A stretch of 7,684 nt of DNA from positions 1 to 7,684 of the forward strand of contig USHS01000057.1 of assembly GCA_900554585.1 (NCBI GenBank), written 5' to 3'. The notes below the pieces were generated by a model that saw only the letters and a list, made by a program, of their open reading frames with translations, did no database searches and had not been told where the DNA came from. Below, one piece after another: positions 1 through 6,237 of the stretch (its first letter is position 1; each line of letters starts with the position of its first letter). Source of the stretch: an uncultured Collinsella sp. (GTDB lineage Bacteria > Actinomycetota > Coriobacteriia > Coriobacteriales > Coriobacteriaceae). Made by a program: the position numbers and the translations under genes.

Positions 1-639
<639 letters not shown>

Positions 640-837
640 TCATCTGGCAGGCAGACTCAGCAGCAGGTACATGGCGTGGAGAGAAGGCATGCCAAGGCAA
701 GGGGCGGCTGTACGCGCTCCACAGGCCCAGCTACCCGTCTTGCACATGACCGAGCGCCGCAAAGGCCGCATGCCGGATGCTCCCGGGCACGCCCCGGCGA
801 TGGGAAGCGCCCGCAACGGAAATCCGCATGCGGGCTT

Positions 838-896
838 ATTGTACCCCGCCGCCAAGCCATATTTCGGCAAATATAGGCGGGCGGTAAAGGTTTACC
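838..896 (-). promoter_or_regulatory. Candidate PFOR promoter with overlapping dyads
   Basis: On the minus strand TACAAT (843-838) matches 5 of 6 bases of a -10 box. No TTGACA-like -35 lies at 16-18 nt. Instead the -35 position is occupied by an imperfect dyad, CCTATATTT-GCCG-AAATATGG (centre about 866.5), and GGTAAACCTTTACC (883-896; 6-bp arms) sits about 23 bp further upstream. A weak -35 with symmetric sites near -35 and -58 is the layout of activator-dependent promoters. If right, the PFOR leader is about 275 nt long. This is inferred from sequence only. Confidence 0.35.
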
Positions 897-953
897 TCGG
901 GTGACTATCACACGGCCGATGCCAGCGAACGCAATCCCCGGGGACCACGCAGC

Positions 954-1020
954 AGTTGCGGTGGAATAGTTCTTGGATGCCCGCCTCAAGGGCCCCATCA
1001 GGAACTATTTCACCGCAACT
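954..1020. repeat. Long near-perfect inverted repeat (67 nt) after the FHA gene
   Basis: Left arm 954-976 and right arm 998-1020 pair without a bulge over 23 positions: 20 Watson-Crick pairs and 3 G-T pairs. The outer ten bases, AGTTGCGGTG and its complement, are perfect, and both arms share the core ATAGTTC. A small inner stem (979-982 with 990-993) caps it. It starts 15 nt beyond the FHA stop codon. No T-run follows on either strand, so it is not a standard intrinsic terminator. It may be a dispersed REP-like or miniature mobile element, or an RNA 3'-end stabiliser. Confidence 0.75.
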
Positions 1021-1035
1021 TATTTAGGAGATGAG

Positions 1036-1974
1036 CTAGAGGGCGCCGAGGAGGATGGCGTAGGTGGTGGATTCGCCGAGCCTGAGCTCGTCACCGGGGT
1101 TGAGCTGAGCGGAGCGGCCAGGCTCGACCTGGGTGCAGACGTTCGTCGCGCCGTTTACCACCACGGTTCCGTTGGTGGACGACAGATCCTCGACGTACCA
1201 GGTATTTTGGTCATCGCACCACACGTGGGCATGGCGAGCCGAAACGTCATCGCCCACATCGGTGATATCGCCCTCCCCCGTCGCCAGCGCACCGATCTCG
1301 ACGCCTTCCTCACTCGGCTGAATCCAGCGCGGGGCGCTCACCACGTAGCCGTTTTGCACGCGCAGCAGTCCCAGCGGATGCGCCGGCGCCGCCTCGTGCT
1401 CGCCCGTGACCGTCGAGGTGCTCAGCGAGCGCGGGGTCGATGTGGCACCGCCGCAAGTCGCGTGCGCATAGTCGATGGCATAGGTCACCGAGGATCGAAC
1501 ATCTGCCGAGCAGCCGACGGCGACAAACAGCACTAGCACGGCCTCGGCACGCTCGGCGGGCATAAGCTCCGCCGCCTGCGACAGGCGCTCGACCGCATTG
1601 CGGTAGAGGCTCGTATCCTGATGGCATTCCTCGAGCGCCCGCACCATGGGCTCGCCAGCGGGCCCGCACACCATGTTGATCACCGCCGTGGCATTCATGG
1701 GATTGCGGCGGCGCAGGGCCAGATGCGACATAATGCGCGCGGCCGAGGTGCCGTAATCGGCAAAATAGCGCTCCTGCAGCGTGCCGACCGGAGCGCGCAC
1801 GATAAAACGCGAGACCCAGGAGCGATCGGCGGCGCGGCTCTGTGGACTACGGCCATCGGCCAGCGGGCGGCTCGAGAGCACCAGGCCGCACAGTTCGATA
1901 TGGCTCAGGTGCGCTGCGCGCTTAAAGATGTCAAACATTGCCCCGCACGGGGTGAGCTCAGCTTGAGAAGCCAT
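1036..1974 (-). CDS. FHA-domain protein (312 aa) with helical N-terminal region
   Basis: FHA domains bind phosphothreonine peptides, and this cytoplasmic protein is probably a reader or substrate of the kinase encoded just upstream. The FHA domain covers about residues 200-310. Its core is visible: IG at 227-228, S245-A-R-H248-A, and STNGT at 266-270 preceded by VEDL. The Arg that normally follows the IG glycine is Ala229, and the Arg usually just after the core Ser is Ala246, so phosphopeptide binding may be atypical. Residues 1-190 are mostly helical, carry no family I recognise, and are joined to the FHA by a Ser/Thr-rich stretch (175-191) that could hold phosphosites. The start is set by AAGGAGGG (plus-strand 1982-1989), 7-8 nt before the ATG and lying inside the end of the kinase gene, whose stop is 3 nt upstream. 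Translation is thus probably coupled. Confidence 0.88.
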   Translation of the reverse strand: MASQAELTPCGAMFDIFKRAAHLSHIELCGLVLSSRPLADGRSPQSRAADRSWVSRFIVRAPVGTLQERYFADYGTSAARIMSHLALRRRNPMNATAVINMVCGPAGEPMVRALEECHQDTSLYRNAVERLSQAAELMPAERAEAVLVLFVAVGCSADVRSSVTYAIDYAHATCGGATSTPRSLSTSTVTGEHEAAPAHPLGLLRVQNGYVVSAPRWIQPSEEGVEIGALATGEGDITDVGDDVSARHAHVWCDDQNTWYVEDLSSTNGTVVVNGATNVCTQVEPGRSAQLNPGDELRLGESTTYAILLGAL

Positions 1975-1977
1975 GGC

Positions 1978-3819
1978 TTAGCCCTCCTTGGTCGCAGAGA
2001 TAGTGTCGGATACTTCGGCCGGCCCGCCAAAGGCGCGAACAGCCGCGGCTCCGCCGGCAAGCGGCGTCGCCATGGAAATTTTCGCACGTCGTGTTGACAC
2101 GACGGGAAGCTCAAAGGCAAACCCCATCGCCAGCAAAAACCACGTGAGCGCATAGGTTGCAATTAAGGCGGCAACGAAACCGCTCGCCACGGCGCGCTGG
2201 GAAAACACGGTACATGCAACCGCGATCAGCACCGGAACCTCGCAGGCAGAAAGCGCTAGTACGCCATGCAGGAACCCCGTGCGACGATCGTGTGCCATGG
2301 CGCCGGCGGCAATACCCGCCATGCCCGGCAGCGCCAGCGCGAGCGCGGCAACGATACCCGGCAGCGCACCGGACCACGAAATGTACCCCACGGCGACCGT
2401 CGCACGAGCACCAGACGCCAGCAGCGCCGCCGACACCACCACAACGGCCCATACGAGACCGCAGACAGCCGTAGCGCCGATCATCGCGGCACGACGGACC
2501 ACGCGACCGGACGCGTCCATGGGACAGGGCGTGAGCGGCTCGCCGCGAAGCGAGCGGCCGACGTTTTGCGCGTAGTGGTCGCAAAACGTCGTAAGCGCCG
2601 CCTCCACCGCGGCGGGCTCGGGACGATCGCCCTGATTACACGACAGGCAGGCCATCACCACATCGAACAGCTGAGCGTCGACAAACGCCAGCGCATCGCG
2701 CAGATCCTCGGAATTTGGATCGAGCCCCAGCTGCTGAGCCTGTTCGGCCGCGGCAAGTGCCACATCGGGCTCGCGTCGCAGCAGTTGCGTCAAGTCGCAG
2801 CCGGGCGCGTGGGCGCCGACGGGATAATCGGGCAGCGTATCCATCTTGAGACGATAAGGGCTGGCGATATCGCGCGTCTTTTTGCGCGAGCCCGAAGTAC
2901 CCGACGTGCCCGGCGCTACTTCGTACGGCGCGACACCGGCGATGAGCTCATAGACCGTGCTCGCCGCGGCATACACGTCGATTGCCGGCGACATGCGCAA
3001 AACGCGCAGGTCGGCAATATCGTCGGTGAGCATCTCGGGCGGAGCGTAGGCAACCGTCGCGCGACGCAACGTGGCGTAGCGCTCTGTAAAGGACTCCTTG
3101 CCGCCGGTGCCGGCCACCGCAGAGGCGGGCTCGAGCGCCAGCGACGAGCCAAAGTCGATCAAGCACAGGTCGAAGGTGCCTTCGGCAAGCTGTCGGTCGA
3201 GCGGCAGGCGCGCCGTGCGCACCATAATATTAGCGGGCGAGATATCGCGATGGACGAACCCCTCCCCCACCAAGCTCATGCGGCAGAGCAGATCGAACAG
3301 GTCGCGACCCAGGCGCGCAGCCACGAGCGGCGACAGACGCCCGGCATCGTCCACGGCAAAGCGCGGGCGCAGGCGAGCGAGCGTCTCGCCCTCGACCCAC
3401 TCCATGACAATCGCGGGCACGCCGTCGACCTCGCCCCACCCGTACAAGCGGGGAAAGCCCTTAAGGCCCGAAAGGGCACGATGGCATTCATATTCCTCGC
3501 GAAACGCCGCCTTGAACTTGGTGACCAGCGCCTCGTGAGCGACATCGTCATCAAATTCGTCGCGCGTTGGCAAGATGAGCTGCTTGAGCGCCACGGCCTC
3601 GCCCTGCGCGTTGACGGCACGCGTCACACGGCCGATACCACCGCGGCGCATGGTGGCGTCATTGGCAAACAGTATCGTAAAACGGCGCAGGTAGGCGGGA
3701 AGCTCGTCCGTGCCCAGGGCGACGGCCGGCTCAAACCCGTCGACGCGCGCCAGGCGCAGGCCCACCATGAGATCACGGTTGAGCGACTGGGCTGCCGTAG
3801 AAGCGAGGTCGTTCGTCAT
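1978..3819 (-). CDS. Hanks-type Ser/Thr protein kinase with four-helix membrane C-terminus (613 aa)
   Basis: The kinase domain covers roughly residues 45-415. Catalytic signatures are all present: glycine-rich loop GGIGRV (60-65), ATP-anchoring Lys79 in AVALK, an alpha-C Glu around 108-111, catalytic loop HRDISPAN (190-197; Asp192, Asn197), metal-binding DFG (222-224), APPE (259-262), Asp281 in DVYAAAS, and Arg399 in GDRP. It is an RD kinase, so activation-loop phosphorylation (225-258, several Ser/Thr) is plausible. An insert of about 75 residues (302-375), with a Gly/Ser/Thr-rich start, lies between subdomains IX and XI. Four hydrophobic helices follow at about 444-468, 483-508, 517-540 and 546-570. 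Arg pairs at 442-443, 512-513 and 577-578 fit cytoplasmic kinase, tail and central loop. There is no PASTA or other external domain. The start overlaps the upstream stop by ATGA, with only a weak ribosome site, so it relies on coupling. The kinase call is firm; substrates are unknown. Confidence 0.93.
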   Translation of the reverse strand: MTNDLASTAAQSLNRDLMVGLRLARVDGFEPAVALGTDELPAYLRRFTILFANDATMRRGGIGRVTRAVNAQGEAVALKQLILPTRDEFDDDVAHEALVTKFKAAFREEYECHRALSGLKGFPRLYGWGEVDGVPAIVMEWVEGETLARLRPRFAVDDAGRLSPLVAARLGRDLFDLLCRMSLVGEGFVHRDISPANIMVRTARLPLDRQLAEGTFDLCLIDFGSSLALEPASAVAGTGGKESFTERYATLRRATVAYAPPEMLTDDIADLRVLRMSPAIDVYAAASTVYELIAGVAPYEVAPGTSGTSGSRKKTRDIASPYRLKMDTLPDYPVGAHAPGCDLTQLLRREPDVALAAAEQAQQLGLDPNSEDLRDALAFVDAQLFDVVMACLSCNQGDRPEPAAVEAALTTFCDHYAQNVGRSLRGEPLTPCPMDASGRVVRRAAMIGATAVCGLVWAVVVVSAALLASGARATVAVGYISWSGALPGIVAALALALPGMAGIAAGAMAHDRRTGFLHGVLALSACEVPVLIAVACTVFSQRAVASGFVAALIATYALTWFLLAMGFAFELPVVSTRRAKISMATPLAGGAAAVRAFGGPAEVSDTISATKEG

Positions 3820-4724
3820 TGGGCGATCGCCGCCAGACTATTGTTGAAGTTGTTAAGCGCAATGTCATCATCGCCGTAATGCCCCACCCATTGGCACAGG
3901 TTGGTGTAGCAGCCCCATAGGTTGGCGTACTGCCGATACCACTTTGAGTGGGGAGAAAACGTTTGCCGGCCAAACTCGGCACGGATGACAAACATATCGT
4001 TGGCCAGGTTATCGCACGGCCCGGTATCGCCTGTTGCGTTATAGGTCGAAACCGCGCTATTGGCGCGGGCGACATAGTCATCGAGCATGTTGTATTTGGT
4101 CACGAGCCAATTGTGGATTCTCTCCTCCTCGGCAGCCGAGAGACCACCCGAGCCCGTGTCGCCGCCGGCACCGCCGTCCGTCGAGCCGCCACTCGAAGAT
4201 CCACCGCCAGCGGCGGAACCCGAACCGGAACCGCCGTCCGAGCCCGCCGAACCGGTGCCAGAACTGGACCCGTCCGAGCCGCCGGGCTTACCCGCCTGCT
4301 GCGTATCCTGCTCCTTCTGCCGCTCCGCCTTGTTAACGACAGAAGCCACGCTGTTATTGGAAAGCTTCGTAATGACCTTGGTGTTGGTGAGCACGATGGT
4401 CTTGCCGTTTGCCAGCGTGATCTCGTTGGACGCCCGCTCGCCCTCGTCCGCGGGATCGACGTCAAACACGGTGCGCCCGACCACGCTCGCCCACGCAAAT
4501 CCAGTTGTCGTTCCCAAGTCGCTTTTGGTCTTGCGCCCAATATGCAGCTCGCGCGCAGCATGCGCCTGTACCATGGACGGCACCGTCATGCCATAAGCCG
4601 AAACACCGGCTATGACCAGTACGAGCGAGCAAGACAGCAGCACATACGCCCGAGGCGCCAGGCCCAGCCGGCGCCGCATGCGCACCGCGGCGCCATGCTT
4701 TGTCTGAGTGCCCCCGGGCCGCAT
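3816..4724 (-). CDS. Membrane-anchored protein with Gly/Ser-rich stalk and Cys-containing outer domain (302 aa), unknown function
   Basis: I do not recognise a family. Residues 1-24 are basic (RMRRRLGLAPR), 25-46 form one membrane helix, and the positive-inside rule puts the rest outside. Residues 60-131 look partly beta-stranded. Residues 132-143 are charged, and 147-194 are an almost pure Gly/Ser/Asp/Ala linker. The C-terminal domain (195-302) is helical, rich in Trp, Tyr and Asn, with three cysteines (237, 272, 277). The start at 4724 is set by GGAGGA (plus-strand 4731-4736) 6 nt upstream. The open frame extends to 4913, but those upstream starts lack a ribosome site and would translate through a terminator hairpin. 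It is the first gene of the kinase/FHA operon and overlaps the kinase start by 4 nt, so I infer a sensor or partner of that kinase. An uncleaved anchor is likelier than a lipoprotein because no lipobox is visible. Confidence 0.82.
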   Translation of the reverse strand: MRPGGTQTKHGAAVRMRRRLGLAPRAYVLLSCSLVLVIAGVSAYGMTVPSMVQAHAARELHIGRKTKSDLGTTTGFAWASVVGRTVFDVDPADEGERASNEITLANGKTIVLTNTKVITKLSNNSVASVVNKAERQKEQDTQQAGKPGGSDGSSSGTGSAGSDGGSGSGSAAGGGSSSGGSTDGGAGGDTGSGGLSAAEEERIHNWLVTKYNMLDDYVARANSAVSTYNATGDTGPCDNLANDMFVIRAEFGRQTFSPHSKWYRQYANLWGCYTNLCQWVGHYGDDDIALNNFNNSLAAIAQ

Positions 4725-4736
4725 GCGTTCTCCTCC
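4725..4736 (-). promoter_or_regulatory. Ribosome binding site fixing the start of the stalked membrane protein
   Basis: Minus-strand GGAGGA lies 6 nt before the ATG at 4724-4722. It decides between this start and longer in-frame starts at 4775 and 4913, which have no comparable site. Confidence 0.8.
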
Positions 4737-4764
4737 AACAAAAACACGCCGCTTAAAAGCGGCG
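4736..4764 (-). terminator. Intrinsic terminator between recR and the kinase operon
   Basis: On the minus strand the stem CGCCGC / GCGGCG (4764-4759 with 4752-4747; the TTTTAA loop may close by one or two more pairs) is followed at once by TGTTTTTGTT. That is the classic GC stem plus U-tract. It fits as the end of the recR transcript, but its U-tract abuts the ribosome binding site of the next gene, so it also lies in that gene's leader. The plus-strand side lacks a good T-run. Confidence 0.72.
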
Positions 4765-4786
4765 CATTCTTTCATATCCACATTTG

Positions 4787-4817
4787 AGTGTATCAGCGAA
4801 CCAAAAAGGTTGCGCAA
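4787..4817 (-). promoter_or_regulatory. Candidate promoter of the kinase operon (extended -10)
   Basis: On the minus strand TGATACACT (4795-4787) is an extended -10 (TGn plus a 4/6 hexamer). TTGCGC (4817-4812), a 4/6 match to TTGACA, lies 19 nt upstream, which is longer than ideal. Transcription would start near 4780, leaving a leader of about 55 nt that contains the terminator hairpin. The assignment is moderate at best. Confidence 0.35.
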
Positions 4818-4878
4818 CGAATGGGCAAATTCGAGATGCGAGCGGACCCATCCACGCGATAAGCGGATGAAAAGCAGG

Positions 4879-4894
4879 TTTGTTGTACAACAAA
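4879..4894. promoter_or_regulatory. Perfect 16-bp palindrome, operator-like
   Basis: TTTGTTGTACAACAAA is its own reverse complement, centred at 4886/4887. It lies in the recR-kinase gap, about 60 bp upstream of the candidate -35 and 73 nt after the recR stop. It contrasts with the GC-rich surroundings. It is a good candidate for a dimeric transcription factor site; the regulator is not identifiable from this window. Confidence 0.55.
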
Positions 4895-4967
4895 TGCATG
4901 AACGCGCGCCCAATTATGAGTGCCCCGTGCGGCAGGCCGACGGGACATGCCGTGGAGCTGACGCCGC

Positions 4968-5564
4968 CTAGATCGCGCGGCGGGCCTCGATAGCGCGGCC
5001 AAGCGTAAGCTCGTCGGCATACTCCAGGTCGCCTCCCACGGGCAGGCCGCTCGCCAGACGCGACACCTCGACGCCCAGTGGCTTGATGGTGCGAGCAAGG
5101 TAGCTCGCCGTGGTCTCGCCCTCGATATTGGGGTTGGTGGCGATAATGACCTCGTGGATATCCTCATGGCCCAGGCGCGCCAGCAACTCGCGGATATGCA
5201 GCTGCTCGGGACCGATCTTGTCCATGGGGCTGATCACGCCGCCCAACACATGGTAGAGGCCGTGGTAGCTGCCCGTGCGCTCAATCGCCTGGACATCGCG
5301 CGGCTCGCCCACCACGCAGATGCGGGTGGTATCGCGCATCGGGTCCTGGCAGATGGAGCACTCGTCGGCCGTGGCGTAGTTAAAGCAACGGCTGCAAAAG
5401 TGGACCTCCTGCTTGACCTCCAGGATGGCCTCGGCCAAGCGGCGGGCCTCCTCGGCATCGGCCTCGAGCAGGTAATAGGCGATGCGCTGGGCCGACTTGG
5501 GACCAATGCCCGGCAGACGACCCAGCTCATCGAGCAGTTTTTGCAGACTGTGATTCGCACTCAT
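4968..5564 (-). CDS. recR: Recombination mediator protein RecR (198 aa)
   Basis: RecR acts with RecO (and RecF) to load RecA on SSB-coated single-stranded DNA at gaps and stalled forks. The length is standard (about 200 residues) and every family element is visible: helix-hairpin-helix [17 protein letters not shown] (17-33), a C4 zinc finger (Cys57, 60, 69, 72), a TOPRIM domain (about 80-175) with [12 protein letters not shown] (108-119) and ATNPNIEGE (142-150), and the C-terminal [21 protein letters not shown] (173-193) with Walker-B-like character. The ATG at 5564 is 12 nt after the ybaB stop and has no evident Shine-Dalgarno sequence, so translation is probably coupled to ybaB. The gene is intact and conserved. 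Confidence 0.98.
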   Translation of the reverse strand: MSANHSLQKLLDELGRLPGIGPKSAQRIAYYLLEADAEEARRLAEAILEVKQEVHFCSRCFNYATADECSICQDPMRDTTRICVVGEPRDVQAIERTGSYHGLYHVLGGVISPMDKIGPEQLHIRELLARLGHEDIHEVIIATNPNIEGETTASYLARTIKPLGVEVSRLASGLPVGGDLEYADELTLGRAIEARRAI

Positions 5565-5576
5565 TATATGCGTGTC

Positions 5577-5897
5577 TTAGAACGGCATGCCCGGGATGTT
5601 GAGGCCGCCGGTGATGGCGCCCATCTGCTTGTTGGCGAGCTCGTTGACGCCGCGGACGGCCTCGTTGACGGCAGCCATGATCATGTCCTGCAGCATATCG
5701 ACGTCCTCGGGATCGAGCGCATCGGGGTCGATGGTGAGGTTGACGAGCTCCATCTCGCCGTTAACGGTCACCTTGACCATACCGCCGCCGGCAGAGGCGT
5801 CGACGGTCTGGGACTTGAGGTTTTCCTGCGCGGCGGCAAGCTGCTCCTGCATCTTGCGAGCCTGCTTCATCATCTGCTGCATGTTCATACCGGCCAT
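5577..5897 (-). CDS. ybaB: YbaB/EbfC nucleoid-associated protein (106 aa)
   Basis: This small dimeric DNA-binding protein is almost always encoded between dnaX and recR. It begins with a Met/Gln-rich helix (MNMQQMMKQARKMQEQL, 4-20), followed by the conserved beta segment GGGMVKVTVNGE (37-48), LVNLTIDP (51-58) and the helix LQDMIMAAVNEAV (69-81), with a Gly/Pro-rich tail ending GMPF. Length and tail are typical of the family. The start at 5897 is supported by AAAGGAG (plus-strand 5903-5909) 5 nt upstream. The in-frame Met at residue 4 is a less well-spaced alternative. It forms an operon with recR. Unlike the usual arrangement, dnaX is not directly upstream: a plus-strand gene and 340 bp of divergent spacer intervene, so ybaB-recR needs either its own promoter or long read-through. 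Confidence 0.97.
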   Translation of the reverse strand: MAGMNMQQMMKQARKMQEQLAAAQENLKSQTVDASAGGGMVKVTVNGEMELVNLTIDPDALDPEDVDMLQDMIMAAVNEAVRGVNELANKQMGAITGGLNIPGMPF

Positions 5898-6194
5898 GAT
5901 GGCTCCTTTACGTGCGGCCGCGCGACAAGCTGCAAGGGCAGCCGAGACGCGGCGGGACTTTCAAACTCAAAAATCGTACCACGGCGCGAGGTCAGCGAGC
6001 GGGGCGGACACGCTACCCCAGTCGATATACATGTCCTGGAGTGCAAGCCGCGCCCAAAGATTATGCAAAGTTGAATAATTCGCATCTACATAATATCGAA
6101 AGCTAAATCTTGTAGAGCCGGAACCCGGCATTTGCTGCATCCAGCTAGATAGCAAAATGCTAAACCGCCGCTCGAGGTGGCGCTCATGACGGCA

Positions 6195-6203
6195 TGGTAA
6201 AAT
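6195..6203 (+). promoter_or_regulatory. Candidate extended -10 of the plus-strand membrane gene
   Basis: TGGTAAAAT gives a TGn extension plus a 5/6 match to TATAAT, placed 35 nt before the start codon. No convincing -35 precedes it, which extended -10 promoters can tolerate. Transcription would start near 6210, leaving a leader of under 30 nt. Confidence 0.4.
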
Positions 6204-6226
6204 TTGATTGTCAAAGATAGCAATTT

Positions 6227-6231
6227 GGAGG
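6227..6231 (+). promoter_or_regulatory. Ribosome binding site fixing the start of the plus-strand membrane gene
   Basis: GGAGG with a 6-nt spacer to the ATG at 6238 selects this start over the longer TTG-initiated frame at 6208. Confidence 0.75.
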
Positions 6232-6237
6232 TGCCCC

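Larger units (their letters stand above)
5898..6237. other. 340-bp divergent spacer between ybaB and the plus-strand membrane gene
   Basis: No convincing gene is present. The stretch 6060-6115 is strikingly AT-rich (16 G/C in 56 bases, 29%) compared with the GC-rich genes on both sides. Next to it are a small perfect hairpin GCCGG-AAC-CCGGC (6117-6129) and a larger imperfect dyad, GCATTTGCT / AGCAAAATGC (6128-6136 with 6151-6160). The ybaB promoter should lie here; minus-strand TATTAT near 6090 and CATAAT near 6063 are -10-like but have no good -35. No T-run terminator is seen. Confidence 0.5.

Noticed and set aside
640..904. Short frames on both strands in the PFOR upstream region
   Set aside because: No ribosome binding sites, no recognisable motifs, and they overlap each other and the dyad cluster. 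Non-coding is the simpler reading.
954..1020. Reading the long inverted repeat as an intrinsic terminator of the FHA gene
   Set aside because: The stem is strong, but neither strand has a T-run after it, so it is listed as a repeat instead.
2266..3879. A 537-codon open frame on the plus strand opposite the kinase gene
   Set aside because: It is fully antisense to a kinase with every catalytic motif intact. Its translation is Arg/His/Ala-rich with no domain, as expected for the mirror frame of GC-rich coding DNA.
4725..4913. Longer N-terminus (up to 63 extra residues) for the stalked membrane protein
   Set aside because: The extension runs through the terminator stem and U-tract, has no ribosome site, and displaces the basic-plus-hydrophobic anchor from the N-terminus.
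5154..6074. A 306-codon plus-strand frame opposite recR and ybaB
   Set aside because: It spans two well-identified genes and their junction on the other strand, has no ribosome site, and shows biased composition (Asp/His/Leu/Gly) typical of a shadow frame.
5898..6237. A small SRP RNA or tRNA near dnaX, as in some other Gram-positive bacteria
   Set aside because: I looked for the SRP core and for tRNA cloverleaf features on both strands and found neither in this spacer.
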